Part shown: in pieces, positions 6,926 through 14,433 of the stretch | Layout of the letters: each line of letters begins with the position of its first letter | Position numbering within the stretch: the first letter of the stretch is position 1 | NCBI GenBank assembly: GCA_037478855.1 | Contig: JBBFLY010000062.1 | Span: 1-17,276, forward strand | DNA: 17,276 nt | DNA from: Rhabdothermincola sp037478855 | Lineage (GTDB): Bacteria; Actinomycetota; Acidimicrobiia; Acidimicrobiales; Acidimicrobilacustridaceae | Reading direction: 5' to 3' | Notes under the pieces: model-generated | What the model saw: only the letters and a program-made list of their open reading frames with translations | Told to the model about the DNA's origin: nothing | Database searches by the model: none | Position numbers and translations under genes: made by a program

Positions 6926-6981
6926 CAGTTGCCGGTGGTGAGGGGCGGGGAGCGGTCTCGGCCCCTCACCACTGGGAACTG
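6926..6981 (+). promoter_or_regulatory. Long hairpin in the rpsO-pnp gap, probable RNase III site
   Basis: Left arm 6926-6946 and right arm 6961-6981 pair over 21 positions with one G-U and one G-G mismatch, around a 14-base loop. The innermost twelve pairs, GTGGTGAGGGGC with GCCCCTCACCAC, are perfect. In E. coli a long pnp leader stem is cut by RNase III so that PNPase can repress its own message, and an rpsO-pnp intergenic hairpin is processed by RNase III in Streptomyces. The position and length here match, but processing is inferred. A smaller hairpin, GGGGC-CACGA-GCCCC, lies at 7008-7022, just before the pnp ribosome site. Confidence 0.65.
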
Positions 6982-7037
6982 GCGTCGCCGCCGCCTCCAA
7001 CCCATGCGGGGCCACGAGCCCCGAGAAGGAGCAACCC

Positions 7038-9425
7038 ATGGCGGATGCCATCAGCGTGTCGGGCCCGGTGACCGGCACGGCGAAGACCCTCATCATCGAG
7101 ACCGGCAAGCTGGCTCGTCAGGCGGACGGTGCAGTCACCGTCCGCATGGGCGGCACGGTGATGCTGGTCACCGCGACTGCCGCGAAGACCACCCGGCCGG
7201 GAGCGGACTTCTTCCCCCTCACCGTCGACGTCGAAGAGCGCATGTATGCAGCGGGGAAGATCCCCGGTTCGTTCTTCCGTCGCGAAGGCAAGGCCAGCGA
7301 CCAGGCCATCCTCACCTGCCGCCTCACCGATCGACCGTTGCGCCCGTGCTTCCCGGAGGGGTTCCGCAACGAGGTGCACATCGTCGGCACCGTGTTGGCA
7401 GCCGATCTCGAGAACCCGCACGACGTCCTCATGATCAACGGTGCCTCGGCGGCGCTGTCGCTCTCGGGCATCCCCTTCGATGGGCCGATCGGCGCGGTGC
7501 GGATCGCTTACTCGACCGAGGGTGAGTGGATCCCGTACCCCACCTACGCCGAAGGGGAGGCGTCGACCTTCGAGATGGTCGTGGCCGGGCGGCTGCTCGA
7601 TGACGGCGACGTGGCCATCATGATGGTCGAGGCGGGCGGGACGGAAGCCGCGTGGCCCGCGTACCAGGCGGGTGCGCCGAAGGTCGACGAGGAGACGATC
7701 GCCGACGGCCTCGAGGCGTCGAAGCTGTGGATCCGCGAGGCGATCGAGCTGCAGCGGGAGCTGATCGACAAGGCGGGTGCCAAGCCGCCGATGCCCTACA
7801 CCGTGGCCGTCGACTACACGCCCGAGGTGTATGCGGCCGTCGAGGCCGCGGGTCACGACCGGGTGGCGAAGGTCATGACCATCGCCGACAAGCACGAGCG
7901 CCAGGTCGCCGAGGACGCGCTCAAGGCTGAGCTGGTCGAGGAGCTGCTGCCGGGCTTCGCCGAGCTCGAGGACGCGGAGGCGCAGATCAAGGCCGCCCTG
8001 CGGTCGCTCACCAAGCAGGTCGTGCGTAAGCGAATCGTAGAGGAGGGCGTCCGCATCGACGGTCGGGGCCCGAAGGACATCCGCCCGCTCTCCGCGGAGG
8101 TGGGCGTGCTCCCCTCAGTGCACGGCTCCGGGCTGTTCGAGCGGGGCGAGACCCAGGTGCTCAACGTCTGCACCCTGGGCATGCCGCGGATGGAGCAGAT
8201 GCTCGACACGATCGGCGTGGTCGAGCGGAAGCGCTACATGCACCACTACAACTTCCCGCCGTACTCGACGGGTGAGACCGGGTTCATGCGGGGCCCGAAG
8301 CGACGCGAGATCGGCCATGGCATGCTCGCCGAGCGTGCGCTGGTGCCGGTGCTGCCGACCTCCTCGGAGTTCGGCTACACGATCCGCACCGTGTCGGACG
8401 TGCTGTCGTCGAACGGTTCCACCTCGATGGCCTCTGTCTGCGCCTCGACGCTGTCGATGATGGATGCAGGGGTGCCGATCAAGGCGCCGGTGGCGGGCAT
8501 CGCGATGGGGCTGGTGTTCGCCGAGGGCAGGTACACGACGCTGACCGACATCCTCGGTGCGGAGGACGCCTACGGCGACATGGACTTCAAGGTCGCCGGC
8601 ACCGCTGAGTTCGTGACCGCGTTGCAGCTCGACACGAAGATCGACGGCATCCCGGCTGACGTGCTCGCCCAGGCGCTGGCGCAGGCGAAGGAGGCCCGGC
8701 TCACCATCCTCGAGGTGATGGCCCGGGCGATCCCCGCGCCTCGGCCCGAGGTCGGTCCCACCGCGCCGAAGATCATCAACTTCGAGATCCCCATCGACAA
8801 GATCGGTGAGGTGATCGGACCGAAGGGCAAGGTCATCAACGCCATCCAGCAGGAGACGGGCGCCGACATCAGCGTCGACGATGACGGCACGGTCGGCATC
8901 GTCAGCATCGGCTCCACCGATGCGGGTGCGGTGGCGGAGGCCGAGCGTCAGATCCGCCTCATTCTCAACCCTCCCACCGCGGAGGTCGGCCAGACCTACC
9001 GGGGCAGGGTGGTGAACATCACCAAGTTCGGTGCGTTCGTCAACATCCTCCCCGGTCGCGATGGGCTGCTGCACATCTCCAAGCTCGGGCAGGGCAAGCG
9101 CATCGAGAAGGTCGAGGACGTGCTCGACCTCGGGGACGAGGTTGAGGTCCGGGTCGATGACGTCGACCCCAACGGCAAGGTCTCGCTGAGTCTGGCCTCC
9201 GCTCCGGTTGCGGCCGGGAGATCCGGCGGCGAGCGGTCCGACGCTCCCGAGGGCGGGGAGACCTCCGCGGCGCGGGAGTACGTCTCGTTCGAGGATGCCT
9301 TCGACGAGGAGATCCGCGGGGAGTTCGGAGACCTCGGCCCGGAGCCCACGACCGGTGGCGAGCGGGATGAGCGCGGCGGTGAGCGTCGCGGCGGGCGTCG
9401 CCGCGGAGGTGGTCGGCGACGCTGA
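7038..9425 (+). CDS. pnp: Polyribonucleotide nucleotidyltransferase (PNPase)
   Basis: PNPase degrades RNA 3'-to-5' by phosphorolysis and can add tails in reverse. The 795-aa protein has two RNase PH domains (about 10-150 and 340-550) joined by a helical linker, a KH domain (about 578-640, GPKG at 594-597) and an S1 domain (about 651-719). Active-site marks are FFRREGK (79-85), FERGETQ (367-373), SSNGSTS (457-463) and the metal-binding pair Asp510 and Asp516 in EDAYGDMDFK. The tail after 720 is acidic and then ends in an Arg/Gly-rich basic run (about 773-795), likely for extra RNA binding. The ATG at 7038 has a strong ribosome site AAGGAG at 7026-7031. A long hairpin upstream suggests leader-based autocontrol. 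Confidence 0.97.
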   Translation: MADAISVSGPVTGTAKTLIIETGKLARQADGAVTVRMGGTVMLVTATAAKTTRPGADFFPLTVDVEERMYAAGKIPGSFFRREGKASDQAILTCRLTDRPLRPCFPEGFRNEVHIVGTVLAADLENPHDVLMINGASAALSLSGIPFDGPIGAVRIAYSTEGEWIPYPTYAEGEASTFEMVVAGRLLDDGDVAIMMVEAGGTEAAWPAYQAGAPKVDEETIADGLEASKLWIREAIELQRELIDKAGAKPPMPYTVAVDYTPEVYAAVEAAGHDRVAKVMTIADKHERQVAEDALKAELVEELLPGFAELEDAEAQIKAALRSLTKQVVRKRIVEEGVRIDGRGPKDIRPLSAEVGVLPSVHGSGLFERGETQVLNVCTLGMPRMEQMLDTIGVVERKRYMHHYNFPPYSTGETGFMRGPKRREIGHGMLAERALVPVLPTSSEFGYTIRTVSDVLSSNGSTSMASVCASTLSMMDAGVPIKAPVAGIAMGLVFAEGRYTTLTDILGAEDAYGDMDFKVAGTAEFVTALQLDTKIDGIPADVLAQALAQAKEARLTILEVMARAIPAPRPEVGPTAPKIINFEIPIDKIGEVIGPKGKVINAIQQETGADISVDDDGTVGIVSIGSTDAGAVAEAERQIRLILNPPTAEVGQTYRGRVVNITKFGAFVNILPGRDGLLHISKLGQGKRIEKVEDVLDLGDEVEVRVDDVDPNGKVSLSLASAPVAAGRSGGERSDAPEGGETSAAREYVSFEDAFDEEIRGEFGDLGPEPTTGGERDERGGERRGGRRRGGGRRR

Positions 9426-9484
9426 ACAGCCGAGGCGGAGCCCGCCCTGACCCCTCCCCGGGGGGCGAGTGCGTCAAGACCGTC

Positions 9485-10723
9485 TTGCCCTCGGGCATCC
9501 GGGTCGTCACCGAACGGATGCCCGAGGCGCGATCGGTCAGCGTCGGCGTGTGGGTCGACGTGGGATCCCGGGACGAGCCCGACGAGCTCGCCGGGGTCTC
9601 ACACTTCCTCGAGCACCTCCTGTTCAAGGGCACCGAGGTCCGCTCAGCGCGCAGCATCGCGGTGTCGGTGGATGCGGTCGGTGGTGAGCTCGACGCGTTC
9701 ACCACGCGCGAGACCACGGCGTTCTCCGTGCGCCTGCCGGCCGATCGGCTCTCGTTCGGCCTCGAGCTGCTCACCGACGTCGTCTCCGCACCCGCGCTGC
9801 GCCCGCACGAGGTCGAGGCGGAGCGGGAGGTCATCCTCGATGAGATCCTCATGAGCGAGGAGACACCCGACGACGTGGCGATGATGGCGCTCAACGAGGC
9901 GCTCTTCCCCGGGCACCCGCTGGGGCGGGAGACGCTGGGCTCGGCGGAGACGGTCTCGGCTCTGTCACGGGACTCGATCGCGGCGTTCCACGCTGAGCGC
10001 TATGAGCCCACCGCTCTGGTGGTGGCCGCGGCGGGGGATCTGCAGCACGACCGGGTCGTCGACGCGCTGGCGGACTTCTCCCTCAACCCTTCGCCGCGGG
10101 AGCGGCCGCAGCGCACACCGCCGGAGGACCGGATGGTGCCGCTCACCGTGGTCGAGCGGCCGAGTGAGCAGGTGCACGTCGTGCTCGGGTGGCGGGGGGT
10201 CGATCACGACCATCCCGATCGCTACGCGCTGTGGATCGCCAACCATGTCCTCGGGGGCGGGATGTCCAGCCGTCTGTTCCAGGAGGTCCGCGAGGAGCGG
10301 GGGCTCGCCTACACCGTGTACAGCGCCACCACGACGTATCGGGGTGCGGGCTCGGTGGTGGTGTACGCCGGGTGCGCGCCGGGGCGGCTGGGCGAGCTGG
10401 TCGATGTGGTCGACTCGGTGATCGACGAGCTGGTCGAGCGAGGGATCACTGCGGAGGAGCACGCGGTGGCACTCGGTGGCCTCGAGGGGTCGCTGCTGCT
10501 CGGGTTGGAGGACAGCGGCAGCCGGATGGCCCGTCTGGGAGGCAGTGAGATCACCCGAGGCGAGGTGATCCCGGTCGATGAGCTGCTCCGCCGCTACCGC
10601 ACGGTCTCGACCGAGGACGTCAACCGGGTGGTGGCGGAGATCCTCGGCGGACCTCGCTCCGTGGTGGTCGTGGGGCCGGTCGACGACGCCGATCCGGCCA
10701 TCGCGCGCGCCGTGCGGGGCTGA
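9485..10723 (+). CDS. M16 family zinc metalloprotease (insulinase-like)
   Basis: M16 peptidases cut peptides in a closed chamber using an inverted zinc motif. HFLEH (residues 40-44) supplies the two His ligands and catalytic Glu43, and Glu120 in EVILDE fits the third ligand at the expected distance. The C-terminal M16 half includes GGMSSRLFQEVREERGLAYTVYS (about 258-280). At 412 aa it matches the short bacterial processing-peptidase type often found after pnp in actinobacteria. The start is unclear. TTG at 9485 is the only standard in-frame start after the pnp stop, but the residues VKTV before it also look family-like. A CTG at 9422, overlapping the pnp stop and eleven bases after GGAGGT (9405-9410), is an alternative that would add 21 residues. 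Confidence 0.9.
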   Translation: MPSGIRVVTERMPEARSVSVGVWVDVGSRDEPDELAGVSHFLEHLLFKGTEVRSARSIAVSVDAVGGELDAFTTRETTAFSVRLPADRLSFGLELLTDVVSAPALRPHEVEAEREVILDEILMSEETPDDVAMMALNEALFPGHPLGRETLGSAETVSALSRDSIAAFHAERYEPTALVVAAAGDLQHDRVVDALADFSLNPSPRERPQRTPPEDRMVPLTVVERPSEQVHVVLGWRGVDHDHPDRYALWIANHVLGGGMSSRLFQEVREERGLAYTVYSATTTYRGAGSVVVYAGCAPGRLGELVDVVDSVIDELVERGITAEEHAVALGGLEGSLLLGLEDSGSRMARLGGSEITRGEVIPVDELLRRYRTVSTEDVNRVVAEILGGPRSVVVVGPVDDADPAIARAVRG

Positions 10724-10814
10724 GGGCCCACGCTGCGGGATCAGCGCAGGCGTCCGTCCCTGCGTCTGGTGTCCGTCTGGTCTGTCCTCTGGGGACGAGG
10801 GGGCCTCACGGTTG

Positions 10815-10820
10815 TAGGGT
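10815..10820 (+). promoter_or_regulatory. Candidate -10 element for a leaderless dapB transcript
   Basis: TAGGGT ends six bases before the dapB ATG, which has no Shine-Dalgarno. This places the transcription start at the start codon. The 103-base gap after the M16 gene leaves room for a separate promoter; no clear -35 is visible. Confidence 0.5.
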
Positions 10821-10826
10821 GCTGCC

Positions 10827-11615
10827 ATGGGACTGCGCGTCGGTGTGTTCGGAGCCGGCGGTCGAATGGGGAGCACGGTCTGCCGGGCGGTTGCCGACGA
10901 TCCCGAGCTCGAGCTGGTGGCCGCGGTCGACCCCTTCCACTCGGGTATCGACCTGCGGCAGGTGACCGGTGTGGATCTGCCGTTGCAGATCGCGGCCGGA
11001 CCGGAGGCCTTCGAGCAGACCGACGCGCAGGTGGTGGTCGATTTCACCAGGCGCGACGCCGCCCGCGAGAACCTGCTGTGGCTCGCGTCCCACGGCATCC
11101 ACGCGGTGGTCGGAACCACCGGCTTCACCGAGGAGGACTACCGGCAGTTCGGCGAGGCGTTCACCAAGAGCAACTGCATCATCGCCCCGAACTTCGCGAT
11201 CGGGGCGGTGCTGATGATGCGCTTCGCGGAGATGGCCAGCCCCTACTTCGAGTCCGCCGAGGTCATCGAGCTGCACCACGAGCAGAAGGCCGACGCCCCG
11301 TCAGGCACGGCCATGCTCACCGTCGAGCGCATGGCTCGGGCGTCACAGGACTGGGTGCCGGACCCGACCAGGAACGAGGTGCTCCCCGGCGCTCGTGGGG
11401 CCAGGGGTCCGGCCGACATTCCCGTGCACTCGGTGCGGATCAAGGGTCTGGTCGCACACCAGGAGGTCATCTTCGGCACGACCGGCCAGACTCTCGTGAT
11501 CCGACACGACTCCTACGACCGGGCGTCGTTCATGCCGGGGGTGCTCCTGGCCATCAAGATGGTCGCCGATCGGCCCGGCCTCACGGTCGGGCTTGACGCT
11601 CTGCTCGATCTGTAG
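10827..11615 (+). CDS. dapB: 4-hydroxy-tetrahydrodipicolinate reductase DapB
   Basis: DapB reduces the DapA product with NAD(P)H in the pathway to diaminopimelate and lysine, needed for peptidoglycan. The 262-aa protein has an N-terminal Rossmann fold with GVFGAGGRMG (6-15), the segment VVGTTGF (94-100), and the catalytic/substrate block ELHHEQKADAPSGTA (148-162), where His150 and Lys154 correspond to the E. coli catalytic His and Lys. The second half closes with a C-terminal strand that re-enters the Rossmann domain. Length is typical. No dapA partner is visible, and the next gene converges on it 37 bases downstream. Confidence 0.96.
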   Translation: MGLRVGVFGAGGRMGSTVCRAVADDPELELVAAVDPFHSGIDLRQVTGVDLPLQIAAGPEAFEQTDAQVVVDFTRRDAARENLLWLASHGIHAVVGTTGFTEEDYRQFGEAFTKSNCIIAPNFAIGAVLMMRFAEMASPYFESAEVIELHHEQKADAPSGTAMLTVERMARASQDWVPDPTRNEVLPGARGARGPADIPVHSVRIKGLVAHQEVIFGTTGQTLVIRHDSYDRASFMPGVLLAIKMVADRPGLTVGLDALLDL

Positions 11616-11652
11616 GCAGGTTCGAGTCGCGGGCAGCCAGCGAGCGCCCCGG

Positions 11653-12390
11653 TCAGCGCCGTCGGTGCACGTCGCGGGCGCCGGCTTGGTCACGGGCGAG
11701 GACGATCATCTGGTCGATGTTGACGTGACTTGGCCGGGTCACCGCGAAGGCGATGCAGTCGGCGATGTCCTCTGCACGCAGCGGGGTCAGACCCTCGTAG
11801 ACCCGTGACGCTCGCTGCGCGTCTCCACGGAAGCGGACGACGCTGAACTCCGTCTCCACCAGGCCCGGGTCGATCTCGGTGACCCGCACCGGCTTGCCGA
11901 GCAGCTCCTGGCGCAGCACGCGGACGACCGCACGCACCGCGAACTTCGCTGCGTTGTACCCGGCACCGCCTGGATAGGGCTCGTGAGCGGCGATCGACCC
12001 GACGACGACCACGTGACCGTCACCAGAGGCGATGAGCCGGGGGAGCAGTGCCCGGGTCATCCGGGCCACGCCTAGGACGTTCGTGTCGTACATCGCCTGC
12101 CAGTCCGCGAGGTCGGCTTCCGCGACGGGTTCGAGCCCGATCGCGCCGCCGGCGTTGTTCACGAGGACGTCGCACTCGCCGACCGCGTCGCAGAACGCCT
12201 CCACGGACCGGTCGTCGGTGACGTCGAGCGGGTGGCTGCGGGCTCCGAGCTCGGCGGCGAGCTGCTCGATGCGTTCGACCCGGCGGGCGCCGAGCACCAC
12301 ATCGAAGCCTTCGCGTGCCAGCCTGCGTGCGGTGGCGGCGCCGATGCCGGAGCTCGCCCCGGTGACGATGGCGGTGCGTCTGCGTCCCAT
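11653..12390 (-). CDS. Short-chain dehydrogenase/reductase (YdfG-like)
   Basis: This 245-aa classical SDR has the cofactor motif TGASSGIG (10-17), NNAG (78-81) and the catalytic set Ser132, Tyr145 and Lys149 (YNAAK). The basic Arg-Arg at 36-37 after the second strand (GARR) favours NADP(H). The overall pattern, including IDPGLVETEFSVVRFRGD, resembles YdfG-type 3-hydroxy acid dehydrogenases, but the substrate is not provable from sequence. It is soluble. The ATG at 12390 lies six bases after the stop of the membrane-protein gene on the same strand, with GGGGGA upstream as a possible ribosome site, so the two form an operon. It converges with dapB; no strong terminator is seen in the 37-base gap. 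Confidence 0.93.
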   Translation of the reverse strand: MGRRRTAIVTGASSGIGAATARRLAREGFDVVLGARRVERIEQLAAELGARSHPLDVTDDRSVEAFCDAVGECDVLVNNAGGAIGLEPVAEADLADWQAMYDTNVLGVARMTRALLPRLIASGDGHVVVVGSIAAHEPYPGGAGYNAAKFAVRAVVRVLRQELLGKPVRVTEIDPGLVETEFSVVRFRGDAQRASRVYEGLTPLRAEDIADCIAFAVTRPSHVNIDQMIVLARDQAGARDVHRRR

Positions 12391-12396
12391 GCTCGC

Positions 12397-13230
12397 TCAG
12401 TCCCCCAGGGAGGATCCCTCGTCGGTCCCCGTGGCCCGGGTGGAGGTGTCACGGTCGCCGAGGTCGTGGCCCAGGTGGCGCAGCTGCTCGATCTCGGAGG
12501 TGCCTTTGCGGGTCTCGCTCCACACGGAGAAAGCGACCGCGAGCACGCTGAGGATGATGAGCTGCAGCCGGTAGGTGCGGATGAGGTCGAGCACCCAGTC
12601 GATCGGTGCTTCGAAGGTCTGACCCAGGATCTTGATGAGGATCAGGCGTGCGATCGTCCCGCCGAGGTTGAGGCTGAGGAAGATCGCCGGGCGCATCCGT
12701 GCTGCACCGGCGAGCAGGCAGATGGGGTTGTTGGGCGCGATGGCGACCAGCGGATAGCCCCACCTCCCGAACGACCGCTCGAGGCTGCGCATGAGCTGAC
12801 CGACGGTGACCGTGCGCTGCTCCATCCACCGCACTGCGCTGTCCCCGTACCAGTAGCCGAGAAGGTAGAAGAGCGGGTCCGATGCGAGCGCCCGCAGGGT
12901 GCCGACCAGGAAGTACGCGACCGGGTTCAGCTCGTTGACCGTGAGCACCAGCCAGCGGATCCGCGAGTTGAGCGCGATCAGCAGCAGTGGGTGCGTGTCG
13001 ACCAGCCCCGGTCCGAGGGCGTCCCCGACCCAGGACGCGACGACCATGGCGATCAGTACGGCCACGACGATCGCGAGCGCTCCTCGGCTTGGTGCGCCGG
13101 TGCGCTGGGCGCTTGACTCGATCGCGGACGCAGTGTCGTCGGCGTCGTCGGTGGCGGGGAGCGTCGGGTCGTCGTCGGTGCCCCCCGGCGAGTGATCGGC
13201 GGCTCCCGAGGGCTCGGACGCGCTGGTCAT
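12397..13230 (-). CDS. VTT/DedA-like integral membrane protein
   Basis: This 277-aa protein begins with about 48 acidic, disordered residues. Hydrophobic segments then fall near 51-68, 81-97, 103-128, 158-176, 181-203 and 221-237, and a charged tail follows. The middle part (GTLRALASDPLFYLLGYWYG at 110-129, then RSFGRWGYPLVAIAPNN, then ICLLAGAARM and NLGGTIAR) resembles the VTT/SNARE-associated (DedA) fold, whose members include lipid scramblases and carriers. The fit is by pattern, not proven. The ATG at 13230 was chosen; a GTG at 13260 would add ten residues but lies upstream of the likely -10. It is the first gene of an operon with the SDR and is divergent from the ketosynthase gene. Confidence 0.7.
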   Translation of the reverse strand: MTSASEPSGAADHSPGGTDDDPTLPATDDADDTASAIESSAQRTGAPSRGALAIVVAVLIAMVVASWVGDALGPGLVDTHPLLLIALNSRIRWLVLTVNELNPVAYFLVGTLRALASDPLFYLLGYWYGDSAVRWMEQRTVTVGQLMRSLERSFGRWGYPLVAIAPNNPICLLAGAARMRPAIFLSLNLGGTIARLILIKILGQTFEAPIDWVLDLIRTYRLQLIILSVLAVAFSVWSETRKGTSEIEQLRHLGHDLGDRDTSTRATGTDEGSSLGD

Positions 13231-13240
13231 AGGCGGGCTC

Positions 13241-13246
13241 ACCCTA
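13241..13246 (-). promoter_or_regulatory. Candidate -10 element for the membrane protein/SDR operon
   Basis: Read on the minus strand, this is TAGGGT, the same hexamer as before dapB. It ends ten bases before the ATG at 13230, giving a leader of only a few bases. It shares a 70-base divergent promoter region with the ketosynthase gene. Confidence 0.42.
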
Positions 13247-13287
13247 CCCGCGGGCGCCACCCGGATCCCCGCGCTGGCTCACGCCCC

Positions 13288-13293
13288 TAGGCT
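13288..13293 (+). promoter_or_regulatory. Candidate -10 element for the ketosynthase gene
   Basis: TAGGCT ends seven bases before the ATG at 13301, which lacks a Shine-Dalgarno. This is the leaderless layout seen at several other genes here. Confidence 0.48.
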
Positions 13294-13300
13294 CGCGCCG

Positions 13301-14365
13301 ATGGTGGCCACGCTCGTATCGGTGTGCTCGGCGCTCGCGCCGGAGGTTCCCCAGGATGACGTCGCGACGTTCGTGGCCGGGCTCTACCCCGAGCTGCCTC
13401 CCGACCGCGTGCGCTCGCTGTTCGCCAACGCGGGCATCGAGCGACGTCATCTTGCGCGGCCGCTCGACTGGTACGCGGACCCGCACGAGCCGGGTGAGCG
13501 CTTCGACCTCGCGTGTGCGGAAGCGCTCGAGCTGGGTGTCCGGGCGGCGCGCGCTGCGCTCGAGGCGGCGGGCGTGGACTCCCGGTCGGTCGACTCCGTC
13601 GTGTTCGTGACCACCACCGCGGTGCGCTCGCCGGCGCTCGACGCGTCGCTCGTGCCGGCGTTGGGGCTGCGCCCGGACGTGCGTCGCGTCCCGCTGTTCG
13701 GTCTGGCCTCGCTGGGGGGAGCGGCGGCGCTGGCTCTCGCTGCCGATCTGGTGGCTGCCGGTGACCGCTGTGTGCTGGTGGTGGCCACCGAGCTCAACTC
13801 GCTGATGTTCGCACCCCGCGCCGAGCCGGGTTCGATGCAGTCCGCGGTGATCATGGCGCTGTTCTCCGACGGCGCGGCGGCAGCGGTGGTCAGCTCCGGG
13901 TCTGCCGCGTCCGGGGGGCACCGGCTGCAGCTCGTCGGCCGGCACTCGACGCTGGTGCCGGACTCGCTCGGGGTGATGGGCTTCGACATGACCTCCACCG
14001 GGCTGCGTTGGCGTCTCGCACCGGGTGTGCCGGAGGTCGCGAGGCTTCACGTGACCTCGAGCGTGGACTCGGCGCTGGCCACGCTGGGCTGGCGTCGTGG
14101 AGACCTCGATCACGTGCTGGTCCATCCCGGTGGGGCGAAGGTGCTGGCAGCGGTGGAGGATGCGCTGGGCCTGCCGGAGGGTTCGCTGAGCTGGTCTCGC
14201 CGGGCCATGCGTGAGCACGGCAACCTCAGCAGCGTGACCGTGCTCGTGGTGCTGGAGGCGTTCCTCGCGTCGCAGCCGCGGCCTGGACGGGGTCTGCTCA
14301 CCGCGATGGGCCCGGGGTTCGGCTTGGAGCACGTGCTGTTCGAGATCGTCGGCGGGTGGAGCTGA
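13301..14365 (+). CDS. Type III PKS / KAS III-like protein lacking the catalytic Cys
   Basis: The 354-aa protein has a thiolase fold of the chalcone synthase/KAS III class. Its C-terminal catalytic residues are present: His275 in HPGGAKVL and Asn308 in EHGNLSSV. GPGFGLEH (337-344) is the usual cyclising-loop motif of type III synthases. In the nucleophile loop, PLFGLASLGGAAAL (131-144) lines up with the usual PLFGLGCVAGAAGL pattern, so the Cys position is Ser137. No Cys lies in this loop; the protein's Cys residues are at 9, 72 and 157. DpsC, a KAS III homologue, has Ser at this place and is still acylated, so activity is possible but altered. The product is unknown. No other polyketide genes are visible in the window. 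Confidence 0.85.
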   Translation: MVATLVSVCSALAPEVPQDDVATFVAGLYPELPPDRVRSLFANAGIERRHLARPLDWYADPHEPGERFDLACAEALELGVRAARAALEAAGVDSRSVDSVVFVTTTAVRSPALDASLVPALGLRPDVRRVPLFGLASLGGAAALALAADLVAAGDRCVLVVATELNSLMFAPRAEPGSMQSAVIMALFSDGAAAAVVSSGSAASGGHRLQLVGRHSTLVPDSLGVMGFDMTSTGLRWRLAPGVPEVARLHVTSSVDSALATLGWRRGDLDHVLVHPGGAKVLAAVEDALGLPEGSLSWSRRAMREHGNLSSVTVLVVLEAFLASQPRPGRGLLTAMGPGFGLEHVLFEIVGGWS

Positions 14366-14421
14366 CCGAAGGCCGAGGTGCCTGGGGGTGATTCGGGGCC
14401 GGCGCCGGCCGTGAGGACGCC

Positions 14422-14427
14422 TAGCCT
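14422..14427 (+). promoter_or_regulatory. Candidate -10 element for a leaderless SURF1 transcript
   Basis: TAGCCT ends six bases before the GTG at 14434. It is identical to the hexamers before ribF and rpsO. No ribosome site precedes the GTG. Confidence 0.5.
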
Positions 14428-14433
14428 TGGGCT

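Noticed and set aside
9469..9687. GTG at 9469 as the M16 protease start through a frameshift
   Set aside because: The GTG is in another frame from the protease, and the protease frame itself is intact without any frameshift.
13231..13260. Upstream GTG start (13260) for the membrane protein
   Set aside because: The extra ten residues would lie across the likely -10 hexamer; the ATG at 13230 directly follows it.
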